DNA of 33,302 nt, taken from positions 6,560 to 39,861 of the forward strand of contig RWJK01000849.1 in the NCBI GenBank assembly GCA_004335835.1, given 5' to 3'. The number at the start of each line of letters is the position of its first letter. Positions within the stretch are counted from its first letter, which is position 1. A model generated the notes under the pieces. The model did not search any database and was not told the origin of the DNA. It saw only the letters and a list, made by a program, of their open reading frames with translations. Below are positions 11,786 to 19,615 of the stretch, piece after piece. Made by a program: the position numbers and the translations under genes. The stretch is from Scenedesmus sp. ARA3 (taxonomy: Eukaryota > Chlorophyta > Chlorophyceae > Sphaeropleales > Scenedesmaceae).

Positions 11786-13362
11786 TATAATAATAGATAA
11801 TAAAATAGAATTATTTTTAAGGGAGCCATACCTCAGCCGCTGCTGCTGCCGCTGCTGTTGCACGCTGTCAATTGTCGTCTACGGTGTGCTGTGACCTCAC
11901 AGATGATGCCAATCAGGCGCATGCCAATAGCGCTGAATCCAGAAACCTGAAGCCCTGAAACATGTCACAAGGACGCAACCCTGCAGGCTGATGTCAGGCC
12001 AAGCACAGCCTTCAGCAACACTATGCCTGCACTTTGCCACTGATGCGTAGCTGTGTGCGCTTCATTGGTTGCGCCTTACCGCGCTCTGACTTGCAGTAAG
12101 CCTCCAGGAACGCCGCAACAGCCTCCGGCCACCTGGACATAAGGGAGTGAGGGAGAGCAGCAGCAGCAGCGGCAGCAGCAGCAGCATCAGCAGAGGGTGG
12201 CGAAGCGCGGCAACCAGCAGGCAATCTGGCTGTTACAACATCTGGCCGCGCGGTCACACAGAACGCGGCAGAGTACACAGCAGCAACAGCACCAGCAGAG
12301 AGTGGTGAAGCGCGGCAAACAGCAGGCGGTCTTGAAACGCGCAAGCGCCCTCATGTATGATGACACATCGTTCTAGTGATGCCTGTGCTGCCAGCATCCA
12401 ATCTTCTTGTAACAGCCACAACCTCAACCCACAAACCACACCAACATGTGCAGTGCTGCCAGGGCTCTGCCTCTCCTCCAGTGGCCCTTGGCCCAGCCGG
12501 AAGCCAAATACACAGCATGCACCACCATCACATGCCTGAGAATGCATCTGCTGCTACCCATCAAACAACATAGCAAGACACGCACAAGCGCCCTCCTTGA
12601 CTATGACACGTCCTTCATGTTGCCACCTGTGCTGCCGGCAGCTTGTAATCTGGCAACTTCCAGGACCCCAATTCCTACTCACCTCTGCAGTGCTGCCAGC
12701 GCCCTGCCCCTCCTCCAGTGGCCCTTGGCCCAGCAGGCGCCAGCCGTACAGCATGCACATGCCATCTCACACCTGAAGTGTATCTGCTGCTGCCACCATA
12801 CACAAACACAGTGACACACCATTTCCTGTTGCTGCTGTACTGCCCGTTGCAACGTTTAACACTCAAACGTGAAGTAGCAAAAGCACCACGACACCCACCT
12901 GTGCAGTGCTGCCAGTGCTCTGCCTCTCCTCCAGTGGCCCTTGGCCCAGCCAGGAGCCAGCCGCACAGCAGCAGCAGCGTCCTGCAGGGCAGCCTGCTGC
13001 CGGCCTGCTTTCAGCAGCGCTGCACTCCTGTTGCTCAGCAGCAACCGCAGCAGGGCGGGGTCCTCTGAGGGAGCCAGCAGAGACATTGCGGCGCTGTATC
13101 TGCAGCACAGAAAGCAGTTAGGATGTTAGAGAGGAGCAGCAGCAGCAGCAGCAGCAGCAGGGCGGGGTCCTCTGAGGGAGGCAGCAGGGCCATTGCGGCG
13201 CTATACCTGCAGCATAGAAAGCAGTTGGGGTGTGAGAGCAGCAGCAGCAGGAGCACAGGTTCCTTTGCAGGGGCCAACAGGGACATTGCAGCGGTGAAAC
13301 AGCACAACAGCCAGGGTTTGGGGTCGACAGGGATATGATGTCAGCCATGGTTGGGGTTGATG

Positions 13363-13421
<59 letters not shown>

Positions 13422-14177
13422 GCTGGGTGTACACCAGTCCTCTGAGCGAGCAACAGGGCCGCTTTGGAGCTTTACCTGCAGCACAGCCACATTGGGGGAG
13501 GGGAATCGATCCTCAGCCAGCCATCCGCAGTCCTCGTTTGCGTGCCCTCAGGGCAGTGTCTGCGGCACAGGTGCATAGTTTGGCCCAAGAGGCCGCAGCC
13601 ACCTCTTGCAACAGTGCAGCTGCACACGGGCGAGCTCAGGCTGCCACTCAAGTGGCATTTCACACCACGATAGGTGCGCCGCCCTGTGTGTGAAGCAGGA
13701 CTGTGCCTATGAGGCAGGATTGTGGCTTTTGACAAGGAGACTGCATGTGCTGTGAAGCAGAATCGTGGTGCAGGCAAACCTCGACGCAGGTTGTAGCTGT
13801 GGCCGCTGCCCACCTGTCTGCTGCCTTGTCTGTCTCAGGCTGCTGCTGCAATTCGGCCACACATCTCCAGAGAGCCAATGCATGTGCTGCCTACTTTGAC
13901 ATCTGCTGCCAAACTATGACAACCCCTCATGCTGAGAAGCGCCAGTCACCTGTCTGCTGCCTTGCCGTAGTTGCCACAATGTGCTACATGCCTTCTGCTA
14001 TACCTCCACAACCCAGCAGAAGCATCACTGGCCTGATTGCATGCAGTTTTTGAAATCTCTCTGTCGAGCTCACGCACGGGATGCCGCCCACCTGTCCGCC
14101 GCCTTGCCGTAGTTGCCGCGAGCCATCTGCTCCGCTGCTGCCTTCTTGAGATGGGCCAGCTTCATGGCCCTGAGGGT

Positions 14178-14213
<36 letters not shown>

Positions 14214-14436
14214 GCGGCATTGTTTACAGCAGTTATGACAGGCTACGATGTAGTTTACAGTGTGGCAGTGATGGTTGCCGCTCCATGCAACAGCAGTACT
14301 CAGCACTGACCAGGCTGGCCTAGTACCACTGGGCTGGCAGCCCAGGCCTCAGTGTGGAGACACCACACAGCTCGCTGGTTCAGGTATAGCTGCAGCCAAG
14401 CACAACCTGCTCTTACTTCAAGTTGCTTGATCCCAT
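4851..14436 (-). CDS. TPR and NudC/p23-type CS-domain co-chaperone-like protein, 14 exons
   Basis: Exons: 14436-14417, 14169-14092, 13099-12899, 12132-12080, 11666-11026, 10700-10143, 9792-9517, 9222-8357, 7976-7898, 6692-6325, 6089-5984, 5342-5253, 5066-5034, 4940-4851. All are GT-AG with matching phases and sum to 1153 codons. Residues 8-117 are TPR: KAAAEQMARGNYGKAADRYS, LLSNRSAALLKAGRQQAAL, WAKGHWRRGRALAALHRW. Residues 118-865 are Gln/Ser/Ala-rich with further TPR-like helices (LSLKLRRWQQAQQAAAAAEA; LLLECYTALGDAHM). Residues 895-1082 form a CS domain (IRWRQTASEVLVQLLGLP, VLLQGELARGIVPEESIWTF, LLLQLAKLN, SASWWPRLFADDPADIGWDD) with a Ser/Ala insert of about 50 residues before the last strand. 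The tail is charged helix. TPR and CS modules both serve Hsp90 in known co-chaperones, so that role is inferred. The CS is NudC-like rather than SGT1-like, and no SGS domain is visible. The start could lie further upstream, since the frame is open. Confidence 0.85.
4941..4976. repeat. CTG tract at the intron 13 acceptor
   Basis: CAG repeat on the plus strand, CTG on the sense strand, ending CTGCCAG directly at the start of the last exon (4940). It occupies the position of a polypyrimidine tract. Confidence 0.85.
5343..5407. repeat. (CTG)~17 tract at the intron 11 acceptor
   Basis: CAG repeat on the plus strand (5356-5405), sense CTG, followed by CACGTGTTGCAG and exon 12 at 5342. It is the longest CTG tract placed at a splice acceptor in this gene. 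Confidence 0.85.
5501..5817 (-). repeat. Three decayed copies of the exon 11 donor end, in intron 11
   Basis: The 3' end of exon 11 (ADIGWDDALKDYSDLPPA, then GTGAG) recurs at about 5761-5817 (with an in-frame TGA), 5654-5712 (ADIGWDDELKHCSDLPSA, then GTGAGG) and 5501-5556 (GIGWDNAAKGYTDLPP, then GTGATG). Each keeps a GT after the coding-like end, but none has a clear acceptor of its own. Confidence 0.85.
6090..6122. repeat. CTG tract at the intron 10 acceptor
   Basis: Eleven uninterrupted triplets, sense CTG, running into CTGCAG|GCCGTGG at exon 11 (6089). There is no other pyrimidine tract at this 3' splice site. Confidence 0.9.
6800..7440 (-). repeat. Six extra copies of the CS-domain exon 10 acceptor end, in intron 9
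   Basis: The start of exon 10 (acceptor AACCAG, then VLVQLLGLPDSI) at 6692 is repeated with exon-edge positions near 6831, 6957, 7050, 7172, 7299 and 7436, so spacings are 139, 126, 93, 122, 127 and 137 bp. Each copy has the coding-like ~40 bp, and most retain an acceptor-like AG and share intron sequence (GTCACTCAGCAG... GGGCATG). The copy at 7050 has lost the AG. Only the copy nearest the full exon continues into CS coding sequence. Confidence 0.9.
7725..7910 (-). repeat. Duplicated exon 9 donor end, in intron 9
   Basis: A ~75-bp block around the exon 9 donor (AGCGAG|GTGCGG, edge at 7898) is repeated with its edge near 7788 (AGCGAG|GTGCGT). The shared CAGCAGCTGAGCCACACAAA marks the repeat boundary, and traces of a further copy lie near 7700-7735. 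The period is about 110 bp. Confidence 0.8.
8236..8410 (-). repeat. Duplicated exon 8 donor end, in intron 8
   Basis: The last ~45 coding bases of exon 8, including CTGCTCAGTGCGAAGGGGTG on the plus strand, recur at 8236-8292 with only a few changes. The copy keeps a donor (CCAG|GTGGGT at 8236), 121 bp downstream in the sense direction of the real donor at 8357. Confidence 0.9.
9904..10051 (-). repeat. Decayed copy of the exon 6 3' half, in intron 6
   Basis: It reads LLNDAEQTVVLAAAAADAK where exon 6 reads LLNDAEQTAVLAAAAPAS, and it ends in a donor-like AAAG|GTAAGG. It lacks the Ser/Ala triplet tract, and its frame shifts before the donor, so it is not a usable in-frame exon. The donor edge is 239 bp from the real one at 10143. 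Confidence 0.85.
10223..10309. repeat. Compound (CTG)n(ATG)n microsatellite in exon 6
   Basis: A CTG run switches abruptly to an ATG/GAT run of about 18 units. On the sense strand this is TCA (Ser) repeats followed by GCA (Ala) repeats, giving a Ser tract and then an Ala tract without breaking frame. It is absent from the intronic copy of this exon, so the expansion came after the duplication or was lost from the copy. Confidence 0.9.
11753..11818. repeat. (TAA)n microsatellite, AT-rich island in intron 4
   Basis: AATAATAAT repeats flanked by AT-rich DNA in an otherwise GC-rich gene. It lies inside the intron between 12080 and 11666. It is the only long AT-only repeat in the window. Confidence 0.9.
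12160..12345. repeat. Two-copy ~117-bp tandem repeat in intron 3
   Basis: A block containing GTGGCGAAGCGCGGCAACCA at about 12197 recurs as GTGGTGAAGCGCGGCAAACA near 12304. It lies between exon 4 and the duplicated exon 3 ends. I see no match to a current exon. Confidence 0.65.
12435..12760 (-). repeat. Two decayed copies of the exon 3 donor end, in intron 3
   Basis: The TPR segment WAKGHWRRGRALAALHR at the end of exon 3 recurs with edges near 12683 (frame-shifted, donor GTGAGT kept) and 12446 (in frame as GWAKGHWRRGRALAALHM, but the donor GT has become AT). Spacings are about 216 and 237 bp. Confidence 0.9.
13140..13480 (-). repeat. Three decayed copies of the exon 3 acceptor end, in intron 2
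   Basis: The start of exon 3 (CTGCAG, then YSAAMSLLAPSEDPALL) recurs with edges near 13206 (YSAAMALLPPSEDPALL followed by a Leu run), 13299 (AAMSLLAPAKEPVLL) and 13475 (very decayed). Long CTG runs (sense strand) occupy the part that would encode the following Leu residues, notably 13369-13420. Confidence 0.88.
13800..13990 (-). repeat. Two copies of the exon 2 donor end, in intron 2
   Basis: Exon 2 ends GGCAAGGCGGCGGACAG|GTGGGC at 14092. Similar ends with GT retained lie at edges 13949 (GGCAAGGCAGCAGACAG|GTGACT) and 13814 (AGGCAGCAGACAG|GTGGGC). The period is 135-143 bp. Intron 2 therefore holds duplicated ends of both its flanking exons. Confidence 0.85.
14170..14214. repeat. CTG tract at the intron 1 acceptor
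   Basis: Sense-strand CTG repeat (plus-strand CAG, 14178-14212) ending in CACCCTCAG at the start of exon 2 (14169). It acts in the place of a polypyrimidine tract. Confidence 0.85.
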
Positions 14437-14825
14437 GTTGTTGGTGGGTGTGCTTGGAAGTCGAGGTGTTGGTGGTGGTTGCCTCTGCTGCTGTTGCGGT
14501 TCCTGCAGCAAGTGCAGCTCCTGCTGCCTGAAACACAGATGCACCAGATACGCATCATACAATAAGCATTGTACTGAAGCGAATACAATTACAAGGTAGC
14601 TGCAGGTGATAGAGGAGCGAAGCAAGCAGGTGTTCGATTCGAACGAGCGTCACTAGGTAGGTCACTAGGGCCTGGACAAGTTGCTTGATAGCCCTCGTAT
14701 CAGCCTAATGTTTTACGCGTCATAGAACATTTCAGTTGCATCACATTCCGTCCAGGTTCTCTGAAGTCTTGCTAGTCTGCTTCATCGTCCTTCACGCACT
14801 TTGCCCTCTTCCAGACCTAGCGCCA
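14437..14825. promoter_or_regulatory. Divergent promoter region
   Basis: The TPR-CS gene (minus, ATG at 14436) and a small plus-strand gene (ATG at 14826) start 389 bp apart. A TTTCAG|GCAGCAGG at about 14527 on the minus strand could be an acceptor for a 5'-UTR exon. A palindrome TTCGATTCGAA (14633-14643) and a direct repeat of TAGGTCACTAGG (14645-14670) lie in the middle. On the plus strand a 5-codon upstream ORF begins at 14708. No TATA box is obvious. Confidence 0.5.
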
Positions 14826-15086
14826 ATGTCTGAAGACCACTTCATCTTCACATCTAAGTTTCAGTCGCGCATCAAGGCTCTGACGGTCGTGGCCACCATG
14901 GCCACTCTGCTAGGCTGCCTCACTGCAGATTGGGAGGATCGCTACGGCGAGCGCCACGTCTTCTCAGAAGTCAAGCCAGCAATCAAGAGGTTCTTCAATG
15001 AACTGTATGGCGTCAACAACCCTGCTGCAACGAATGGAGCAGCACCACAAGGCAGCAGCAGCAGCAGTAGTAGCAGCAGCAGGTAG
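14826..15086 (+). CDS. Small protein with one hydrophobic segment
   Basis: Eighty-six codons from ATG 14826 (context CCAATGT) to TAG 15086. The protein opens MSEDHFIFTSKFQSRIK, has a single hydrophobic stretch ALTVVATMATLLGCLTADW (residues 17-35), then a charged part HVFSEVKPAIKRFFNELYGV, and ends in a Ser run encoded by AGC/AGT repeats. The non-repetitive part (residues 1-65) looks like a real conserved protein, but I do not recognise the family. One membrane pass or an amphipathic organelle-targeting helix would fit. The final GCAG|GTAGTG could be a donor, so a further exon is possible and the Ser-run terminus may not be genuine. It is transcribed away from the TPR-CS gene. Confidence 0.6.
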   Translation: MSEDHFIFTSKFQSRIKALTVVATMATLLGCLTADWEDRYGERHVFSEVKPAIKRFFNELYGVNNPAATNGAAPQGSSSSSSSSSR

Positions 15087-15434
15087 TGGCGTGCTGCAGT
15101 GTCTGGCGCCTCTCACACAAGACTATCCACAAGACTCTACCCACCACCTGGCTGGTTTCTATCGCGATTCTTCATCCAGCAACCTTTCAAAGTGCAGATC
15201 GCAGCGCACAGCGTCTGCCCTGGGCACTCCCATGCTCCACACCTGGCTGCTGGTTGACTGCAGCAACACCACCAGCTCCGCCATGTGAGTTTCTGCCGCT
15301 GTCCAGCAGCGGCGGCAGCAGCAGCAGCCACCAACAACCTCAGCATCAAGCGACTTTCACATGTGTCATCTACCCATGTCTATTGGCACAGCAGCAGCGG
15401 CAGCAGCAGTGCTGCTGCTGCAGCCGCAGCAAGT

Positions 15435-15740
15435 ATGGCAAGCAGCCCTGCCGATTGCCAGGCACGCCTTTGGCAGCAGGCAGACAGCCAGTCTGTTAAC
15501 ATAGAGTTTTCAAAGTTGTTTGAGCATGCAACCCAAACGGATCAAGTTTACATTGTTCAGCATGTAAGCATCTGTGTGCACTGCTGCCAGCCACCCTGCT
15601 GGCAGCAGCAGGGTAGGTGGCAGCTGACACAATGCCATCTGTGCGGTCTGTGTTCAGCCATAATATCATCGCATAGTCACTTACAGAGGTTGCATGAGTG
15701 GCTGGAGTCCGTCTTCATGCTTCATTCTGCCCTTTTTTGA
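15435..15740 (+). CDS. Possible small two-exon gene, about 60 residues
   Basis: Tentative. Exon 15435-15563 encodes MASSPADCQARLWQQADSQS followed by a segment ending HATQTDQVYIVQH. Donor CAT|GTAAGC and acceptor CACTTACAG|AGG (15687) join in phase 0 to RLHEWLESVFMLHSALF and a stop at 15740. The intron is 123 bp. Composition is protein-like and free of triplet runs, but I recognise no family. It could instead be 3' exons of the small gene at 14826. Two TGTAA signals at 16301 and 16320 could serve as its poly(A) sites. Confidence 0.35.
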   Translation: MASSPADCQARLWQQADSQSVNIEFSKLFEHATQTDQVYIVQHVSICVHCCQPPCWQQQGRWQLTQCHLCGLCSAIISSHSHLQRLHEWLESVFMLHSALF

Positions 15741-15847
15741 GGCACGGTTGTGTGTGTTTCAAGCAATGCGATGCACCTGCCTCCCACGACGCTAAGGGGG
15801 TGCTTACCACGGTGCTGTCCACAGTGCTTACCACGGTGCTGTGCACC

Positions 15848-15848
<1 letters not shown>

Positions 15849-15893
<45 letters not shown>
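15849..15893. repeat. (CAG)15 tract
   Basis: Uninterrupted CAG on the plus strand in apparently non-coding DNA downstream of 15740. It is preceded by an imperfect repeat of GTGCTTACCACGGTGCTGT (15800-15845). Confidence 0.9.
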
Positions 15894-15894
<1 letters not shown>

Positions 15895-16289
15895 CTGCAT
15901 GCTTGCAGCAGCCGCACATCTCACTGAGCATGTTATGTGCCAGGCAGACAGCACCATCACGTGTGTCAGGCATGCATGCACAACTGTGCAGCTTCTGCAC
16001 TGAGTTCTGCGTACTACCTGGCCTGACACTGCATGATGTGGATGCTTCGCTGACTGGCACAGCTGATATGGCCTGCAGCATACCAACCTTGTATCACCAT
16101 GCTCTGCGGTCATGTAGATCATGACCTTGTGCTGTGCAGTGCATCTGGTGTCTTGGCCGTGAATGCTGCAACGGTACGCCACTCAAGCAACGTAGTTGTT
16201 GAGTGCTGGTCTGTGCAGTGGGCGGCAGCAGGTCAAGCAGCAGGTTCTTCCGTACTCTTGCTATGGTCTTGCTGTGGCTTGACTGGTTG

Positions 16290-16330
16290 TCGTGTTGTCG
16301 TGTAACACACGGGTTGTCGTGTAACACACA
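16290..16330 (+). terminator. Duplicated TGTAA poly(A)-type signals
   Basis: TTGTCGTGTAACACAC occurs twice in tandem (TGTAA at 16301-16305 and 16320-16324). TGTAA is the known poly(A) signal of chlorophycean algae (Chlamydomonas, Volvox). It would suit the end of a plus-strand transcript from 14826 or 15435. No cleavage-site evidence is available. Confidence 0.45.
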
Positions 16331-16366
16331 AATTGTGGAATTGTGGTTGGATGCTGACGATGCAGC

Positions 16367-16738
16367 ATGATGCTTGTGGCAACCAGGTGGCAACAAAGAA
16401 AAACCCATGACGTTGTTCACAGAGAGTTTGCATATGGCATGTTGTGTAGAAGGGCGAATTGTATGTGGCTCATGGATCACGAGGAACCAAGGTATATCTA
16501 TTGCGTTGCTGAATCAAATATGCCAGGGTCCCCCTCAGGTGGTGGTGAATGCAGCATGCATTGATTGTCAGTGCAAAGGCAGATGTTCTTCACGATAGCA
16601 ATCAACAATGGATGTGATACTGCCATAGAAATGGTCACAGCAGCTGCAAACTTCATGTCAACAGTAGCTGCTGGCTGCACTGCGGTACAGGCCCTGATGG
16701 GGGCGGCCCCACTGGTGGCGCCTGCTGCAAGGCGTGTG
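16367..16738 (+). CDS. Possible gene fragment with two plus-strand exons
   Basis: Tentative. An ATG at 16367 opens a frame with protein-like sequence (EFAYGMLCRRANCMWLMDHE) to a possible donor CCAAG|GTATAT at 16492. A second block in the same frame reads MFFTIAINNGCDTAIEM, then AGCTAVQALMGAAPLVAPAA, ending at a strong donor CGT|GTGAGTATA (16738/16739). A phase-2 join from 16492 to the G at 16576 (acceptor GCAAAG) would link them. Without splicing a TGA at 16562 separates them. No family is recognised, the acceptor is weak, and the 3' part is not found. It could be an exon pair of a longer gene or chance. Confidence 0.25.
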
Positions 16739-17670
16739 AGTATATGGCTTGCACACGTCCCGGATCGTGCAGATTTTATACTCAGCAACCACTTTTTCTG
16801 TGTTCCTACCTCGGTAGCTTGCTCCAAATGGCTAGTGGCAGTTGTCAACTGCCAGTTGCAGATCGAGCGCTTGACAGCAGTGCAGTGGGCGACGTGACAT
16901 TGCCTTGAGCACACAGCCAAGCAGAAGGTGGTTTTCAAGTCAAAATGTATATTCAAATGTACAAGTATTGTCAAACAAAGGACGTGAAAGGCTCAGTAAG
17001 ATCACGCCTCACGAGTAATTCCTCGGAGTGTGCAGCTCTCCCCTCGCTTCTCATCATGCCAAGCACCTGTGCGTTGGGCGTTGCGATCAAGGAGTGACTT
17101 TGCAGATGATGATTAGTAAAAGGTTAGTCAATTTAGAGAGCCTGTCTCGACCTGAGATTGTGAGTAAGCAGTGCGCCTTATTCATAACAGCGTTAGCCAC
17201 TGGTGCTACTGGTGCTGTGCTCTTCGCGCATGTAGGCAACAGTCGTCTGTGAAGAGCTAACGTTGTGTAGATGAGTGCTTGAGTTGAGTATTCCAGTGTT
17301 CTGCCTAGCCCGTATTTGCCGTGATCACAGATGCGGCCCACCCGCACCTGCATTCGCCTCTAAACGTTCTGATAACTTGTCTCTGGAATTCTGAGGTAGC
17401 ATAACACCCAAGGCACGTCTCAGAGAGCAGCCCTGCGAAGATACACAGCACAGTGGTCGGAGGCAGAACAGGTGCGCCAAGCCATTAGCCTTCACTATTG
17501 AAATGTAATCTTTACGTGTGATATGCATGAGCTGATTACTGGCTCACACGTTGCTTTCACAAGAAGATAATTGTTCAGCGACATGGATATCAGTGTACAC
17601 TCAAGCTTTCTGCCTGCTGCCTGCAGTTCTCCGCAGGCGCCGTCTGTCAAAGGCTGCATATTATCACACG
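16739..17670. other. Region with no gene recognised
   Basis: Lower GC and free of triplet repeats. It contains one TGTAA (17505-17509), a possible signal for whatever is transcribed from the left. The last part is the presumed leader of the bZIP gene. An acceptor-like TTCTCCGCAG lies at 17626-17635, so the leader may be spliced. Confidence 0.4.
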
Positions 17671-18758
17671 ATGCATCTCCAGCCCACAGAAGCCTGTTCC
17701 CTAACCGATGCCGGGGGCGCTTTCGAAGGGCTCCTGCCTGACGCGCTTCTGCTGGACAGCAGCGCCAACGAGATGGCAGCGATGATCATGCAGGAGCTGG
17801 AGAGCAGCATCAACAGCACCGAAGGAGAGGAGCATCATGCAGCAGCCAATGGCTGGGCCAGCCTGCTGCCTGCTGCCAGTGGGACCCTGTCTCCCTCAGC
17901 AGCAGCAGGGTGCTACACAGCACCCATCGACCACACATGCGCTGGCGCTGGTCCCATCTGGACGGCTTCTCCCTACGCAGTGCAGCAGCAGCATGACCTG
18001 GCAGTAACAGCGCCAGCTGCAGCAGGGGCCTCATCAGACCTTGCAGGACACTCTGCTGCCTCAGGCTGCACCGCAGCAGCAGCAGCAGCGCCCAGCAGCA
18101 GCCTCCTGCACTTCAGCCAGCACCCAACAGCAGCAGGCCTTGCAGGAATGGCCGGCTGCTCTCCTGTGCCTCTGCTGCTGCCATGCGAGGGCCAATATCC
18201 TCAGTTCGCTGCACTGATGCAGCGTAGGGACAGCTGCGCAGGCGGCAGCAGCACCCTGCACTGCGCCAGCCCCAGCAGCACACCCGCCTTCAGTGCAGGA
18301 GGCCCACACTTCCTGTGCACCAGCGACGACAGCAGCATGCCCTGCGGCGACGCTGCTGCTGCTGCTGCCATCGCTGCCGCCGCGCCGGCGGCTGGAGCGC
18401 CGGCTGTGGTGGCAAACAAGCGCAGGGGGGCTTCGGCACAGGTGCGCCGCTGAGTTAACTTTTCAGACCCAATCAACAAGAGAGCTATTTGAACTGCCCG
18501 TCTGTAGCTTTAGCCAGTCGCAGAACACTCTGCCTTTTCAATTCAGCACTGGTGCGCCGCTGCAGGCTCTGCAGTGCCAGCGTGTGTCTGGCTGCTGAGC
18601 TTGGTGCAAATGGCAGTGTGTTGATGTGCTTGAAGCGTATGCATGTGCTTGTCAAGTTCAGCAGGGCCATGAACACTTCACTGTGGCGAGGTGCAGTGAA
18701 GCTGCACAACACCTGCGCTGAGTTGTTTGCCCTGTGCTGTGTGAAAACCTCACAACAC

Positions 18759-18798
<40 letters not shown>

Positions 18799-19615
18799 AG
18801 GCCAACGAGCGCCGGCTGCGCCAGAAGCAGGCAGACGCAAACAACGCCAAGGAGCAGGTGTGCTGCTGCTGCTGCTTCTGCTGCTGCTGCTGCTTTGTTA
18901 GGGTTGCTTGAGTTGTGCAGCTGCTCCTCAAATTGTCAGAACAGCGCATACAACAGCACCTGTGGCATCTCTTGGCTGCTCCCAGTAGCCATTGCACCTG
19001 CACGTCATGCGCCCACAACTTGCCTTCTGACATGTAGAGCCTGCTGCCCCACCCTCCTCAGGTGGCATCACTGTCCGCCAAGGTGGCCTCCCTGCAGGCC
19101 AAGCTGCACAGCCAGCGCGGCGAGACCTCCCACCGTGCTTCAACCTGCCCACCCCTTGCACTGCTCTCATCACACCCTCTCATCTGCATGTGCAGGTGGC
19201 GTCACTGTCCGCCAAGGTCGCCTCCCTGCAGGCCAAGCTGGACAGCCAGCGCGGCGAGACCTCCCAGCTGCTGGCCCGCCTGGCTGACGTCACCTCCAAG
19301 TGGCAGGCCACAGTGCTGGAGAACGCCTCCCTCAACGCCAAAAACGGGGAGCTGCAGGCACAGCTGGGTGAGGTGCAGCACGCTGCCGCGATGATGCAGC
19401 GGGAGCGGGACGAGCTGCGCCGCGCGCTGCAGCAGCAGCCGGCGCTGCGTGCGCAGGTGCAGCAGCAGCAGCAGTCGCGCCAGATGCAGCTCGCACTGCT
19501 GCAGCAGCAGCAGCAGCAGGTGGCGTGGGCGGCGCCAGGGGAGCATGGCGTGCACCATGCGGCCGGCGCTGCTCACTGGGCCGCAGTGGTGATGCGTTAT
19601 AACACCCAAAAATAA
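17671..19615 (+). CDS. bZIP-like transcription factor with atypical basic region
   Basis: Three exons, 17671-18441, 18801-18857 and 19196-19615, join in phase 0 (donors GTGCGC and GTGTGC, both acceptors TGCAG) to give 415 residues. Residues 1-250 are low-complexity Ala/Ser/Pro, like an activation domain, with an acidic patch near the N-terminus (LLPDALLLDSSANEMAAMIM). A basic stretch, NKRRGASAQ then ANERRLRQKQADANNAKEQ, crosses the first junction. It leads into a heptad coiled coil, VASLSAKVASLQAKLDSQRG, continuing ...LLARLADV, LENASLNAKNGELQAQLGEV. If the Asn of ANERR is the conserved bZIP Asn, hydrophobic heptad positions fall at +18, +25 and +32 as expected, but the usual Arg/Lys at +8 is Gln. 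A Gln-rich tail follows. DNA binding is therefore inferred. The alternative is a non-DNA-binding coiled-coil protein. Confidence 0.7.
18759..18800. repeat. (CTG)13 tract forming the intron 1 acceptor of the bZIP gene
   Basis: Uninterrupted sense-strand CTG ending CTGCTGCAG|GCC at 18800/18801. It is the same arrangement as at three acceptors of the TPR-CS gene but on the opposite strand of the window, so it follows transcription direction rather than replication strand. Confidence 0.9.
19062..19132 (+). repeat. Copy of the bZIP exon 3 acceptor end, in intron 2
   Basis: CTCAG followed by VASLSAKVASLQAKLHSQRG is nearly identical to the real exon start at 19196, 134 bp away. After GAGACCTCC it diverges. 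It keeps an AG acceptor. The only nearby donor-like GTGCTT would leave the wrong phase, so I treat it as a decoy half-exon. Confidence 0.9.

Noticed and set aside
11657..11863. Minus-strand frame with a poly-Ile run
   Set aside because: The Ile run is the (TAA)n microsatellite in an intron. Flanking sequence is not coding.
4851..14436. Assignment of the TPR-CS gene as SGT1
   Set aside because: The CS domain has the WW..LFADDP feature of NudC-type domains, the linker is far too long, and no SGS domain follows.
14625..14660. tRNA T-arm-like TTCGATTCGAA
   Set aside because: It is a simple palindrome. No acceptor stem, D-arm or anticodon arm can be folded around it.
16498..16974. 158-codon minus-strand frame
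   Set aside because: Composition is not protein-like, and the plus strand has better-looking coding blocks with a strong GTGAGTATA donor in the same interval.
19062..19140. Extra coiled-coil exon of the bZIP gene
   Set aside because: It has an acceptor, but the only nearby donor leaves phase 1, which does not fit the phase-0 exon that follows. It is treated as a duplicated exon edge.
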